Positions 7,332 through 15,790 of a stretch of 64,000 nt of DNA are shown here, one piece after another. Under the pieces are notes generated by a model. The model was not told where the DNA came from. It made no database searches and saw only the letters and a list, made by a program, of their open reading frames with translations. Location: NCBI GenBank assembly GCA_020636745.1, contig JACJXH010000004.1, positions 62,001-126,000 on the forward strand, read 5' to 3'. Every line of letters begins with the position of its first letter. Within the stretch, counting starts at the first letter, position 1. A program made the translations under genes and the position numbers. This DNA comes from Lentimicrobiaceae bacterium. Lineage in GTDB: Bacteria; Bacteroidota; Bacteroidia; Bacteroidales; Lentimicrobiaceae.

Positions 7332-8531
7332 ATGGATAAAAGTACACATTTTTTTGGCACCTCGGTTTTCGGACAGCTGATTTCTTTAATTGATACAAAA
7401 ATCATAACCAGCAGTGCACACAAGCACGATTCAGACCGCTATGTGAAGAAGTTTAAAACCAAAGATCACTTGATAAGTATGCTGTTCAGTTCTTTTGCCA
7501 AGTGCACATCACTACGAGAAGTAAGCGGTGCTATGCTTGGCTTATCAGGCAAGACCAAACATTTTCAATTGAATCATATACCCAAGAAAAGCACGCTTTC
7601 AGATGCAAATAAACGACGTGATGCAGATGTTTTTGGAGATATCTATAATAAACTTCTCAAGAAATATGGCCACTTTATCTCGGACAGCAGAATAAAGGAT
7701 GTGATAAACAAACAAATAGAAATTATTGATAGTTCAACCATTAGTCTTTTTAAGGATATTTTGAAATGTGTTGGACGGAATCCCCAAAACGGTAAAAAGA
7801 AAGGTGGCATCAAACTTCATACAGTGATAAATGTAGATGAAGCCGTGCCAAAAATGCTTTGGTTTTCAAGTGCAGCCACCCACGACCATTTCTTGCTAGA
7901 CAAACTCAAACCCGATTCAAACACCATTTATGTTTTTGACAAAGGCTATAACGATTACCTGGCTTTTGAAAAGTTCACCCAAGTAGGTACTGGTTTTGTT
8001 ACAAGAATTAAGGACAATGCAGTCTATGAAACATTAGAAGATTGTGAGTTAGATGACTGCATACATAGTAGCGTCGAGAAAGACGAAATCATTGAACTTC
8101 AGGTAAAAGACAATAATATCACCAGGTCATTAAAGCTTCGTAAAGTGCAATTCTACGACAGAGTACTTAAAAGACGCTTTGAGTTTTTGACCAACCTTTT
8201 TGAAATGCGCGCCGATTTAATAGCTGCCATCTATAAACTACGCTGGCAGATTGAACTATTGTTTAAACAGTTAAAGCAGAACTTCCCGTTAAAATATTTC
8301 CTAGGTGATAACGAAAATGCCATTAAAATACAGATATACTGCGCTTTAATTGCAAATTTGCTGATGACAGTTGTCCAAAAAACGCTAAAGAGGCCATGGG
8401 CTTTTTCAAATCTGGTTAGCTTTTGTAAAATTCATCTATTCAATTACATTCACTTATTCAGATTCTTGGAGAACCCTGATAAAGACTGGCAAAAAACCTA
8501 TGACGAACTAATGCAGCCTACCTTATTTTAG
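7332..8531 (+). CDS. IS4-family transposase
   Basis: The 399-residue DDE transposase has an N-terminal DUF4372-like helical region (about 1-75), first Asp in IIDSSTISLF (D133), second Asp in IYVFDKGYNDY (D203), and the IS4 signature Y-2-R-3-E-6-K with Y301, R304, E308 and K315 in YKLRWQIELLFKQLKQ. All catalytic residues are present and the frame is intact, so it is probably active. It performs cut-and-paste transposition of the surrounding element. Confidence 0.95.
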   Translation: MDKSTHFFGTSVFGQLISLIDTKIITSSAHKHDSDRYVKKFKTKDHLISMLFSSFAKCTSLREVSGAMLGLSGKTKHFQLNHIPKKSTLSDANKRRDADVFGDIYNKLLKKYGHFISDSRIKDVINKQIEIIDSSTISLFKDILKCVGRNPQNGKKKGGIKLHTVINVDEAVPKMLWFSSAATHDHFLLDKLKPDSNTIYVFDKGYNDYLAFEKFTQVGTGFVTRIKDNAVYETLEDCELDDCIHSSVEKDEIIELQVKDNNITRSLKLRKVQFYDRVLKRRFEFLTNLFEMRADLIAAIYKLRWQIELLFKQLKQNFPLKYFLGDNENAIKIQIYCALIANLLMTVVQKTLKRPWAFSNLVSFCKIHLFNYIHLFRFLENPDKDWQKTYDELMQPTLF

Positions 8532-8635
8532 GGGGCTTACTTTTGAAAATTAATAAATCTTAAAATACAGATGTCTGATTGTCAAAGCCTTAAAAAATCA
8601 AACTATTAATTTTGTATTTTTATCGGACAGTAATG

Positions 8636-8644
8636 ATTGCAAAT
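8636..8644. repeat. Target-site duplication, right copy
   Basis: ATTGCAAAT, identical to 7231-7239. On the minus strand the pre-insertion sequence read through this copy is TATATTTGCAAT directly before the ImmA/IrrE ATG, which contains TAnnTTTG. Confidence 0.85.
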
Positions 8645-9000
8645 ATAATCAATTTAGTCCATCAACCTAAACCAACCAATTACGCCATAAGTTTAAATTG
8701 TCTGTCAATACGTTAGTCCGAATTGCTAGTATTTTCTCCAAATCTGTTCCTTTAGGTGATATAGTCAGTCAGGCAAAGGGAGTTTCACCCCAAGCCTTTC
8801 ACAACTTGAGCGCGCAAGCCCGGGTAAGTTCTTTTCTTCTTAAAACCGGTGATTTACTTTTGCTAAAAAGTGGGGAAATTAAATTTGCTAATTGCCATTA
8901 AATCATCTGTTTAAACAAAAATACACCTTTACACGATTTAAATGACATTTAAAAGGCTTTTAAACAGGCTACATATTGAATTAAAACCATCCATCTGACA
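8645..9000. other. Gene-poor spacer right of the IS
   Basis: It holds the original upstream flank of the ImmA/IrrE gene followed by AT-rich DNA. A 67-codon plus-strand frame (8698-8901) starts at TTG, has no recognisable family or ribosome-binding site and is not called. Nothing else is seen. Confidence 0.5.
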
Positions 9001-9097
9001 GTGTCACCCTAAAGCGTCAGCGCGTCACCCCAAAGTGTCAGCGCGTCACCCCAAAGCGTCAGCGCGTCACCCTAAAGTGTCAGCGCGTCACCCCAAA
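9001..9097. repeat. 21-bp tandem repeat (minisatellite), about 4.6 copies
   Basis: The unit GCGTCACCCCAAAGYGTCAGC is repeated four times plus 13 bases, with C/T changes only. Within it, GYGTCA hexamers recur at alternating 13- and 8-base steps (9001, 9014, 9022, 9035, 9043, 9056, 9064, 9077, 9085). The first copy is preceded by TGACA, making TGACAGTGTCA. The 21-bp period keeps a plus-strand frame open (SARHPK repeated), but no start signal or family supports a protein. Confidence 0.9.
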
Positions 9098-9332
9098 CCC
9101 TCTACCTTAACCTTAAACTCAACCTACACTACCCGTCACCAACACCCGCCCAAAACAAAAAATAAAAAGAAGTCATACATCCGTTTGAAAAGTATTTGTA
9201 CATTTCAAGCCTTAAACCATCGCCTGTAATTCGCCCCGGACTGAAAAAACCGGGCCGGAGTAATGAAGTATCTCCCGGTAACGGCTGGTAAATTATTCCG
9301 GAAAGATGGTCAGCAAGCTGCACCGCAACAAG
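9098..9332. other. Spacer before the exported-protein gene
   Basis: Around 9230-9280 there are C/G-rich complementary runs (CCCCGG, CCGGGCCGG, CTCCCGG) that can pair, giving a structured leader for the gene starting at 9333. It does not match the conserved boxes of cobalamin or TPP riboswitches that I checked. Confidence 0.35.
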
Positions 9333-9839
9333 ATGAAGAAATATATTTCATTTATATTATCCGTTGCTTTTCTGCTCAACACCGGCGGTATATACCTGTG
9401 GCTAAAAGTATTGCAATATCATTACCAGTGCGAAATCAGGCAGGAAATCAGCATGGGCATTCAAAACAAAGACCTCTGCCTGATTACGATAACCAACAGC
9501 AACCTGCACGCCCTGCAATGGATTAAACCCGGCAAAGAATTCAGGTACAAAGGCGAAATGTATGATGTTGTACAAGCAAAAAGCGATAAACATCAGCAGC
9601 AATATTATTGCATCCACGATTTCAAAGAGAACAAACTGCTGACACAAATCAATAAAACGCGCAGAAATAAACGCGATTCTGAAAAACGGCTGAAAAGGGT
9701 TTTCAGTCCACAGTTTATTCTGCAGCAAGCCAAAGGGCTGAACAAGCCGGATGATTCAGGCTTCAGCTATCCAACGCTTGCCATACACTTCAGGGCTGCC
9801 TTTACGCACACCGCATCACCTCCACCGCGGCTGGCCTGA
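9333..9839 (+). CDS. Small exported hypothetical protein
   Basis: About 168 residues from the ATG at 9333. It opens with a hydrophobic segment (MKKYISFILSVAFLLNTGGIYLWLK, about residues 1-25) that is a signal peptide or anchor, followed by a compact region (IRQEISMGIQNKDLCLITI, then IKPGKEFRYKGEMYDVV) and a basic stretch NKTRRNKRDSEKRLKR, and ends in SPPPRLA. I do not recognise the family. Its place just before a TonB-dependent receptor suggests a linked envelope role, but that is context only. An earlier in-frame ATG (9306) would put charged residues ahead of the signal peptide and is less likely. Confidence 0.65.
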   Translation: MKKYISFILSVAFLLNTGGIYLWLKVLQYHYQCEIRQEISMGIQNKDLCLITITNSNLHALQWIKPGKEFRYKGEMYDVVQAKSDKHQQQYYCIHDFKENKLLTQINKTRRNKRDSEKRLKRVFSPQFILQQAKGLNKPDDSGFSYPTLAIHFRAAFTHTASPPPRLA

Positions 9840-9977
9840 AACTATTTTTTCAGGGTTCTTCATTCATGCCATAGCATGGCCACAATCACCGCTGCCCAAA
9901 CCGCAGAAACTGTGGCACATGGCCCCATTTCCGCAAAGCCCTGTTGCAAACCTATAACGTAACAGCTACCGCTAAAT

Positions 9978-10009
9978 CCGGCACAAACTATATAATTATA
10001 GTTTGCCGG
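9978..10009 (+). promoter_or_regulatory. Hairpin ahead of the TonB-dependent receptor
   Basis: CCGGC-(AC)-AAACTATA, loop TAAT, TATAGTTTGCCGG makes a 13-bp stem with a two-base bulge, 42 bases before the receptor start. No T-run follows. It could be an operator or a leader structure; no function is established. Confidence 0.45.
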
Positions 10010-10051
10010 CGGCTGTACCATTATTCAACATTTTCACAATCAGCATTTTCA

Positions 10052-12202
10052 ATGAAAAAACAAACCATTATCATTACATTCTTCCTGTGTATGGTCAGCA
10101 TGATATATGCACAAAAAGGAATCAATGACACCACCCGAACCATCAGGTTAAACGAAGTTATCATCACATCCAACCGCACCCCGGTTCTGTTAAAAAATAA
10201 TCCGGGTGCACTCACCCTGGTCACATCACCAGCCTTATCACTTATGCCCAAAGGAATTGGCGCAGAAGAGGCGCTGCGACTGGTGCCGGGCGTTCGCATT
10301 GACAATCAACACGATGGTGAGCGCGTGCATCTGTCTATTCGCGGACAGGGCATACTTACCGAGCGCGGATTGCGTGGCATTGGCGTCCTTATCGACGGCA
10401 TTCCGGTGAACGACCCCTCAGGTTTTGCACCCGACCTGTACGATGCCGACTGGAGCACACTCGAAAAAATTGAAGTTCTTCGCGGGCCGGCAGCAGGGCT
10501 TTACGGAACAGGCGGAGCCGGCGGAGTGCTGAATCTTACCACCAAAAACGGCGGGGCCGCCCCTCTTGGCGGCGAAGTAAGTCAAACACTGGGCTCCAAT
10601 GGGTTCAGCCGCTCTTTTGTGCAGCTCGACGGTTCACAACAAACCCTGGATTACCGCATCAGCTTTGGCCGCACCGACGGCGATGGCTACCGCGACCACC
10701 AGGCCTTCTGGAGCAACAAACTTTACGAAAAAGTAAACTTTCATCCGACCGGCAAACTTATGCTGACCCAGATTATTTCGCATACCGACTACTTTCAGCA
10801 AAACCCCGAAGGGCTTAATCTGCTTCAGTTTGACAACCTGCGCCAGGCCAACCCCGATGCCTGTCCGTTTAACGAATACCAAAAGACCAACCGCACAACA
10901 GCCGGACTCACCGGAATGTACAAAATCAGCAAAAGGCAGGAAATTTCAGCCACTTCATACCTCAGGAACGGGAAATACAAAGAAACCAGCAACCGGGCAG
11001 CCGAATATCGCACCATAACCAACCCGGGCGCCAGCCTGCAATACAACCTGCACCTCAACAGCAAAGAAGCAAAGCACACACTGAGTGCCGGCGCCGACCT
11101 GAAGTGGCAGGACATCAGCATGTATAAACTGCAGAGCGCAGGCAACCCTTACAGGGAAGAGAGCACCGACGAAACCAATATTGAAACCGACAGCCTGCTG
11201 GCCAATCAACTCATCAATCAACGAAGCACTGGCATTTTTGCCTTATACAAACTGGAGCTTGGCAAGCTCAACCTGATTGCCAATGTACGCTATGATGATA
11301 TCCGCAACGAACTAACCGATAAAATGCTTGGCGCTGACACAGCTGTTACATCTAAAAGTTTCTCCCAAACATCGGTACGTTTGGGTGCCAGTTACGAGCT
11401 GCCTGCCGGCATTGCTGTTTTTGCCAACTTCAGCCAGGGCTTTATGCCCCCATCAACCGAAGAACTGGCCAACAACCCTGTAGGTTACTCAGGCTTTAAC
11501 ACCCATCTTGTTCCGGCCACCTCCAACAGTTTCGAAATTGGTGCCCGTGGTTCGGTAAATAACCGGTTCAACATTGAAATTACAGGCTTTATCATGAAAA
11601 CCGAGAATGACTTCTTCCGCTTCAAGCAATCGGGCCGCGGCAACCAGGAAGTATTTTACGGCAATGCCGGCAACAGCAAACGCAATGGCATTGAGCTGTT
11701 TATGTCGTACGAAATACGCAGCAACCTGAGCATTCAGATGGCCTACACCCTGGCTGATTACACCTACACTTCGGCCAGCATCGACCCGGTGTATACCGAC
11801 ACAGCCTATGTATTAACCACCCCTCCTGCCGAAGGACAGTGGCTTCCCAACTCGCCCAAAAACCAACTTTATGCCGAGCTCGTGTACACGCTGAATAAAA
11901 ATTTCAAATTCAGCCTGGGCACTGAATATCAGTCAAAATGGGCCATTTACACCGATGCCAAAGCCTATAACAACGAACTTGATCCTGCAATTTATCAGAA
12001 CTGGCAGGATGGTTTTAACCTTTATCATGCACGTATCGCCTATTTGTGGCAGCTTAAAGGGCTAAAAGGCGAATGCAGCCTGTTTGCCCGCAACATAACC
12101 GGCGAAAAGTATATGGCATTTACCGAACCTGACCCCGACGGCAACTCATACCAGCCGGGACCCTCAACTGAAATAAACGCTTCATTGAAAATTAAATTTT
12201 AA
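10052..12202 (+). CDS. TonB-dependent outer-membrane receptor
   Basis: The product is a 716-residue outer-membrane channel that imports a ligand using TonB energy. The start at 10052 gives a clear signal peptide (MKKQTIIITFFLCMVSMIYA). A TonB-box-like RLNEVIITSNR precedes the plug domain (about 30-150; IRGQG, VLIDGIPVNDP, IEVLRGPAAGLYGTGGAGG). The rest is a beta-barrel ending in the expected aromatic strand (STEINASLKIKF). There is no N-terminal carboxypeptidase-like domain and no SusD partner, so it resembles siderophore, haem or metal receptors rather than glycan importers. The ligand is unknown. It is bounded by a terminator-like hairpin downstream. Confidence 0.93.
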   Translation: MKKQTIIITFFLCMVSMIYAQKGINDTTRTIRLNEVIITSNRTPVLLKNNPGALTLVTSPALSLMPKGIGAEEALRLVPGVRIDNQHDGERVHLSIRGQGILTERGLRGIGVLIDGIPVNDPSGFAPDLYDADWSTLEKIEVLRGPAAGLYGTGGAGGVLNLTTKNGGAAPLGGEVSQTLGSNGFSRSFVQLDGSQQTLDYRISFGRTDGDGYRDHQAFWSNKLYEKVNFHPTGKLMLTQIISHTDYFQQNPEGLNLLQFDNLRQANPDACPFNEYQKTNRTTAGLTGMYKISKRQEISATSYLRNGKYKETSNRAAEYRTITNPGASLQYNLHLNSKEAKHTLSAGADLKWQDISMYKLQSAGNPYREESTDETNIETDSLLANQLINQRSTGIFALYKLELGKLNLIANVRYDDIRNELTDKMLGADTAVTSKSFSQTSVRLGASYELPAGIAVFANFSQGFMPPSTEELANNPVGYSGFNTHLVPATSNSFEIGARGSVNNRFNIEITGFIMKTENDFFRFKQSGRGNQEVFYGNAGNSKRNGIELFMSYEIRSNLSIQMAYTLADYTYTSASIDPVYTDTAYVLTTPPAEGQWLPNSPKNQLYAELVYTLNKNFKFSLGTEYQSKWAIYTDAKAYNNELDPAIYQNWQDGFNLYHARIAYLWQLKGLKGECSLFARNITGEKYMAFTEPDPDGNSYQPGPSTEINASLKIKF

Positions 12203-12213
12203 ACACCCCATCA

Positions 12214-12252
12214 GTTCAGACAGCCCCCGCAAAGGAGGTTGTCTGAACTTTA
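12214..12252 (+). terminator. Terminator-like hairpin after the receptor
   Basis: GTTCAGACAGCC and GGTTGTCTGAAC pair over 12 positions with one mismatch, followed by TTTATTT. It lies 12 bases after the receptor stop and before the next gene. Confidence 0.65.
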
Positions 12253-12268
12253 TTTAAACCTGTCATTT

Positions 12269-12733
12269 ATGAATTCAGCACACATTCATCTGGCCTTATC
12301 ACATGCTCCCATTTTTGGTTCATTCACCGGTTTGTTTATTCTTGCGGCAGGCATGTATACCCGTAAAAACCTGATAAGCATCACCGCGCTGATTTTGTTT
12401 GTAGCCACTGCGCTGGCAGCCATCCCCGTATTTATTACCGGCGAAGATGCAGGCGAAATCATCCGCAACCTGCCCGGGGTAACCGACAGCGCGAGAGAAG
12501 CTCATGAGGAGCTCGCCGAAAAAGCCATCTGGCTCATGGGCATGCTGGGCGCACTTTCGGCTGCAGCCTTGTTTGCTTACATCAAAATAAAAGACAAATT
12601 TAACTTAGCCTGCAAAATCATACTTGTGCTGGCATTGCTCACTTGTGGCTTTATGATTAAAGTCGGCAATTCGGGCGGACAAATACGCCATACAGAGATA
12701 TCATCGCCGCCCATCAGGCAGAATTTCGAATAA
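12269..12733 (+). CDS. DUF2231-like four-helix membrane protein
   Basis: About 154 residues with four TM helices. It starts MNSAHIHLALSHAPIFG with three histidines in the first helix, has HEELAEKA in the central loop, and ends with GNSGGQIRHTE, histidine positions reminiscent of DUF2231 and cytochrome b561-like proteins that may bind haem. I infer a redox or haem-related inner-membrane role. It follows the TonB-dependent receptor, but a hairpin terminator separates them, so co-transcription is uncertain. The ATG at 12269 places the histidine helix at the N-terminus; an upstream TTG is within the hairpin. Confidence 0.7.
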   Translation: MNSAHIHLALSHAPIFGSFTGLFILAAGMYTRKNLISITALILFVATALAAIPVFITGEDAGEIIRNLPGVTDSAREAHEELAEKAIWLMGMLGALSAAALFAYIKIKDKFNLACKIILVLALLTCGFMIKVGNSGGQIRHTEISSPPIRQNFE

Positions 12734-12976
12734 AACGCGCTCAGGCCACAAAAATGCTGACATTAAATTTTTGCTGCTGAACGGTGATGAACACACGTTT
12801 TCAACCGGCTTTTCAACCAATTTAAACGCCAATGGAACACCTTTAAAGCCGGATTACAACAGCAGCATCTTCATCGCCCGGACGAACCACTCACCTGCGG
12901 CAAACAACAGAGTTGAAATCAGCATGTCGCCATCCCGGCAATTTTTACGCTCCATTTGCACCGTAGCGTATGGGTT

Positions 12977-13423
12977 TTATGAATGACAACCCTGGTACCG
13001 GGGATCAAAATCCACCATCCATTCAATGCCATATTTATCTCTTAACATACCAAAGAAAGAACCCCAGGGGCTGTCAGCCAGTGGCACTTCTATTTTTCCT
13101 CCGGCAGAGAGTCCATGAAATATCTTCCCGGCTTCTTCCTTACTTTCAGCACTTATGATAATTTTGCTTCTGTGCTCGTTTTCATTTACCTGCCCCATAA
13201 ATGACGGAACATCACTTGCCATTAAAATATCGCATTGACCAATGGGCAAAGCAATATGCATAATTTTGTCTGCTTCATCTTCCTGTAACGGACGCCTGGC
13301 ATCGCCGGGCATATCTTTAAAACGCACCAGCATGGAAAATTCACGCCCAAAAACCGATTTATAAAATGTAAATGCCTCTTCTGCATTACCATTAAAGTGG
13401 ATGTATGGATTAATCTTTGCCAT
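12977..13423 (-). CDS. PhnB-like VOC (glyoxalase-fold) protein
   Basis: The 148-residue protein has the PhnB-type VOC pattern: INPYIHFNGNAEEAFTFYKSVFG at the N-terminus, IMHIALPIG in the middle, LAGG-like SAGGKIEVPLADSPWGSFFGMLRDKYGIEWMVDF at the C-terminus. Family members bind small molecules or act as dioxygenase or resistance-like proteins; the substrate is not known. It stands alone on the minus strand between plus-strand genes. No metal ligand assignment can be made with confidence. Confidence 0.85.
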   Translation of the reverse strand: MAKINPYIHFNGNAEEAFTFYKSVFGREFSMLVRFKDMPGDARRPLQEDEADKIMHIALPIGQCDILMASDVPSFMGQVNENEHRSKIIISAESKEEAGKIFHGLSAGGKIEVPLADSPWGSFFGMLRDKYGIEWMVDFDPRYQGCHS

Positions 13424-13595
13424 GTTTTTTTTCGGTTAAATTAATACATTTTGCCACCGGGATTTTATTATTCAATAATCAACAGGCCTCAGGGGATGCA
13501 TACAGCTGCAAACTATTGCCTTAACCTGACAACCGGTTTCGTTATTTACCATTCGCCTCAAAAACATGGAAAGCCCCTTCAGGCTGAAAAATTTC

Positions 13596-13603
13596 TACTT
13601 TTG
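13596..13603 (+). promoter_or_regulatory. -7 promoter element for the isoprenoid-synthase-like gene
   Basis: TACTTTTG matches TAnnTTTG, about 113 bases before the chosen ATG (13716). No clear TTTG is seen at the -33 position. Confidence 0.4.
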
Positions 13604-13715
13604 TAAGACCATTCAAGGAAAGTTGTTACTTATCCCAAAATCTGGTTACGTCTGTTTATGCCTGCGGGAGAAAACAGAAAAAGACCAACCAACTAACCAC
13701 CAACCAGCAGTGAAA

Positions 13716-14723
13716 ATGATATTGTTTCGTTACATTTCAAATCTGTTACACCTGCCGGGACTGGTGATTCCATTAATTTTCAGGCTACGCAAACAAAAGC
13801 AGCTGGTCAGAAAAACCCTGATGGCAGAAATTGCCGAATGCCGTAAGCAACACCACAACAATCTGAACGAATACGATATCAAAAAAATAACGTCCTACTA
13901 TGGCACAGCTGTTCCTGTGTTGCCTGGCGAATCGTATTGCACACTCAGGGGAAGGCGCATGTCGGACAGCGAAAGGCTTTCCATCACCTATCTTGGCGGA
14001 CTCACCGGCCTGTTCGACGATTTTTTCGACAAGCACCATCTGCCTGAAGCTTACATCAAAAGCATGGTAGAGTATCCTGAAAAATCGCAGGCAGCCAATG
14101 CCGCCGAAGCCCTTTTTCTGAGTTTCTACAACAAAGCCCTCACCTTATCGGCAAACGCTCCGCTGATAAAAAAATATGCCCTTAAGGTATTTGAAGCCCA
14201 GACACTGAGCAAGCGGCAAAAAAGCAGTGACATCTGCCCACTGGAAATCGAAGAAATCACTTTTTTAAAAGGCGGGTACTCTCTGTTGCTTTACAGAAGC
14301 GTTTTTACCGAAGCGGCCGACACCGGTGAACAAAAAATGCTGTTCAGGCTCGGGGGGCTGGGCCAGCTTGAAAACGACGTATTCGATATTTACAAAGACA
14401 TGCAGGACAGTATCAAAACACTGGCCACTGAAGCAAATTCTATAAGCGAACTGCGCCGGAAATACCTTGACATGACCCGTGAAGTACATCATTGGGCTCA
14501 TCAAACATCCTACCGGCGAAAAAACATCCGCCGTTTTCTCCGTATGATCAACCTCATCACCAGCCGTGGACTGGTAAGCCTTGATATACTCGAAAAATGT
14601 GAGGCATCCTCCAATGGTACATTTGCGCCCGCGCTTTACAACAGAAAAATGTTGATCTGCGACATGGGCAAACCCGTCAATATTCTCAAAAGCATTCATT
14701 ATTACGCGCTGTCGGAAGTTTAA
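13716..14723 (+). CDS. Orphan protein with class I isoprenoid-synthase-like motifs
   Basis: About 335 residues, predicted all-helical. An Asp-rich motif GLFDDFFDK (DDFFD at 101-105) is followed by a helix KGGYSLLLYRSVF (K185) and a second motif LGQLENDVFDIYKD (ND at 220-221, D224). This order and spacing mimic prenyltransferases and terpene synthases, where DDxxD, a conserved Lys helix and a second Asp motif bind diphosphate through magnesium. I therefore infer an isoprenoid-synthase fold, possibly acting on a prenyl diphosphate. No established family is recognised, and the fold call rests on motifs only. The start ATG at 13716 follows a Bacteroidota-type promoter; a longer frame from 13566 would overlap that promoter. 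Confidence 0.6.
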   Translation: MILFRYISNLLHLPGLVIPLIFRLRKQKQLVRKTLMAEIAECRKQHHNNLNEYDIKKITSYYGTAVPVLPGESYCTLRGRRMSDSERLSITYLGGLTGLFDDFFDKHHLPEAYIKSMVEYPEKSQAANAAEALFLSFYNKALTLSANAPLIKKYALKVFEAQTLSKRQKSSDICPLEIEEITFLKGGYSLLLYRSVFTEAADTGEQKMLFRLGGLGQLENDVFDIYKDMQDSIKTLATEANSISELRRKYLDMTREVHHWAHQTSYRRKNIRRFLRMINLITSRGLVSLDILEKCEASSNGTFAPALYNRKMLICDMGKPVNILKSIHYYALSEV

Positions 14724-14882
14724 ACACCATAAATTCCACCACCCGCAATATGTGCAGGCCAATCCGGCTGCTCATTTACCTGTTTTTGCGGCTACCTTCT
14801 CAACCATATAAAAATTACAGCCTGTTATCCATAACATCTTCAATAATTTACTAACTTTACATAATATCAACACCTCTATAAA

Positions 14883-15563
14883 ATGCGCAGGATAACCATC
14901 GGATTGATTGCCCTGACTGTTCTGATTTACACACAGTATGCAACAGCGCAGGAAAACTGCAGGGTACTGAATATCAACATATCGGAGAGCTACACCGGCA
15001 AATGTAAAAACGGACTGGCTCACGGACAGGGCACAGCCACTGGCATCGACCGGTATGAAGGCCAGTTTAAAAAAGGATTGCCTGATGGAAAAGGAAAATA
15101 CACATGGTCAACCGGCGAAGTTTATGACGGGCAATGGCGGGCAGGCAAAAGAGAAGGCATTGGCAAATACACTTTTCTGAACAACGGCCTCGACACTATC
15201 AATGACGGACAATGGGTAAACGACCGGTACATAGGCCCGGTTTACAACAAACCTTCATTTAAATACAAAGAAGGTGTAGACCGTTACTCTTTTCAGAAAA
15301 ACGGCACACAGAAGAACCGGGTACTCATTAACCTTTACCAGAATGGAGGCCGCAATTCTACCATCTCCAACCTGTTGATCTCCTCATCAAGCGGCTATGA
15401 AACAAGCCTGGGACAGGCATTTGGCTTTGATGCAGTAACCTTCCCGGTAAACATCAAGGTCATGTACACTTCAATGAATAAGCTGCACACTTCAACCATT
15501 TATGTGCGCTTCGAATTTGAAATATCAGAGCCCGGCGACTGGACATTAGACGTCCACAACTAA
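14883..15563 (+). CDS. Exported MORN-repeat protein
   Basis: The 226-residue protein has a signal peptide (MRRITIGLIALTVLIYTQYATAQ, cleavage near residue 23) and three to four MORN repeats at about 36-110 (YTGKCKNGLAHGQG, YEGQFKKGLPDGKG, YDGQWRAGKREGIG). The C-terminal half (110-226) is unrelated, beta-rich and not recognised. MORN repeats commonly act as binding or scaffold modules. Likely periplasmic or surface-located. It appears to be a single-gene unit. Confidence 0.8.
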   Translation: MRRITIGLIALTVLIYTQYATAQENCRVLNINISESYTGKCKNGLAHGQGTATGIDRYEGQFKKGLPDGKGKYTWSTGEVYDGQWRAGKREGIGKYTFLNNGLDTINDGQWVNDRYIGPVYNKPSFKYKEGVDRYSFQKNGTQKNRVLINLYQNGGRNSTISNLLISSSSGYETSLGQAFGFDAVTFPVNIKVMYTSMNKLHTSTIYVRFEFEISEPGDWTLDVHN

Positions 15564-15657
15564 ACACCCGGCCATTGCTTTTTACAGGCAGGGTTCGTAA
15601 AACAACTGAGTTTAACACTTTGCATACCGCGGCTGCCATCCAGACTTCACGCTCCGC

Positions 15658-15687
15658 TTTTGAACACGCTGTTTATTGCGTTCAAAA
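15658..15687 (+). terminator. Possible terminator hairpin
   Basis: TTTTGAAC-A-CGC and GCGTTCAAAA pair around a TGTTTATT-type loop. It lies about 95 bases after the MORN gene stop and has no long T-run, so termination is uncertain. Confidence 0.35.
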
Positions 15688-15746
15688 CAAAAGTGCGTCA
15701 TTCATCGTGCAACACCTGTAAATGATGCAACAAGCTCATTTTTATG

Positions 15747-15754
15747 TAACTTTG
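15747..15754 (+). promoter_or_regulatory. -7 promoter element for the LpxR-like/CapA-like pair
   Basis: TAACTTTG matches TAnnTTTG and is 37 bases before the ATG at 15791. A -33 TTTG is not clear. Confidence 0.45.
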
Positions 15755-15790
15755 CCGGTTACTTAAAATCAATTGGCTGATTATAAGCGT

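Larger units (their letters stand above)
7240..8635 (+). mobile_element. IS4-family insertion sequence, complete (1396 bp)
   Basis: The element is bounded by 19-bp imperfect terminal inverted repeats, CACTGTTGTCCGGTAAAAA on the left (7240-7258) and the complement of 8617-8635 on the right (15 of 19 identical). It is flanked by a 9-bp direct repeat and contains one intact transposase gene. A strong hairpin with a T-run sits inside the left end. The intact target duplication and open frame suggest a fairly recent insertion. It landed directly before the start codon of the ImmA/IrrE gene. Confidence 0.92.

Noticed and set aside
8698..8901. 67-codon plus-strand frame beside the IS
   Set aside because: It begins at TTG without a ribosome-binding site and matches nothing I recognise.
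9001..9097. Possible CRISPR array
   Set aside because: The units are directly abutting 21-bp repeats with no spacers and no cas genes nearby.
9035..9229. Small repeat protein (SARHPK repeats)
   Set aside because: The frame is open only because the 21-bp repeat is a multiple of three; there is no start signal.
9230..9330. Possible cobalamin or TPP riboswitch before the exported-protein and TonB receptor genes
   Set aside because: GC-rich pairing runs are present, but the conserved B12 box (GCCACTG-type) and TPP boxes (CTGAGA, ACCTGA) are not.
12771..12986. 71-codon plus-strand frame
   Set aside because: No family resemblance and poor codon pattern; it lies between convergent genes.
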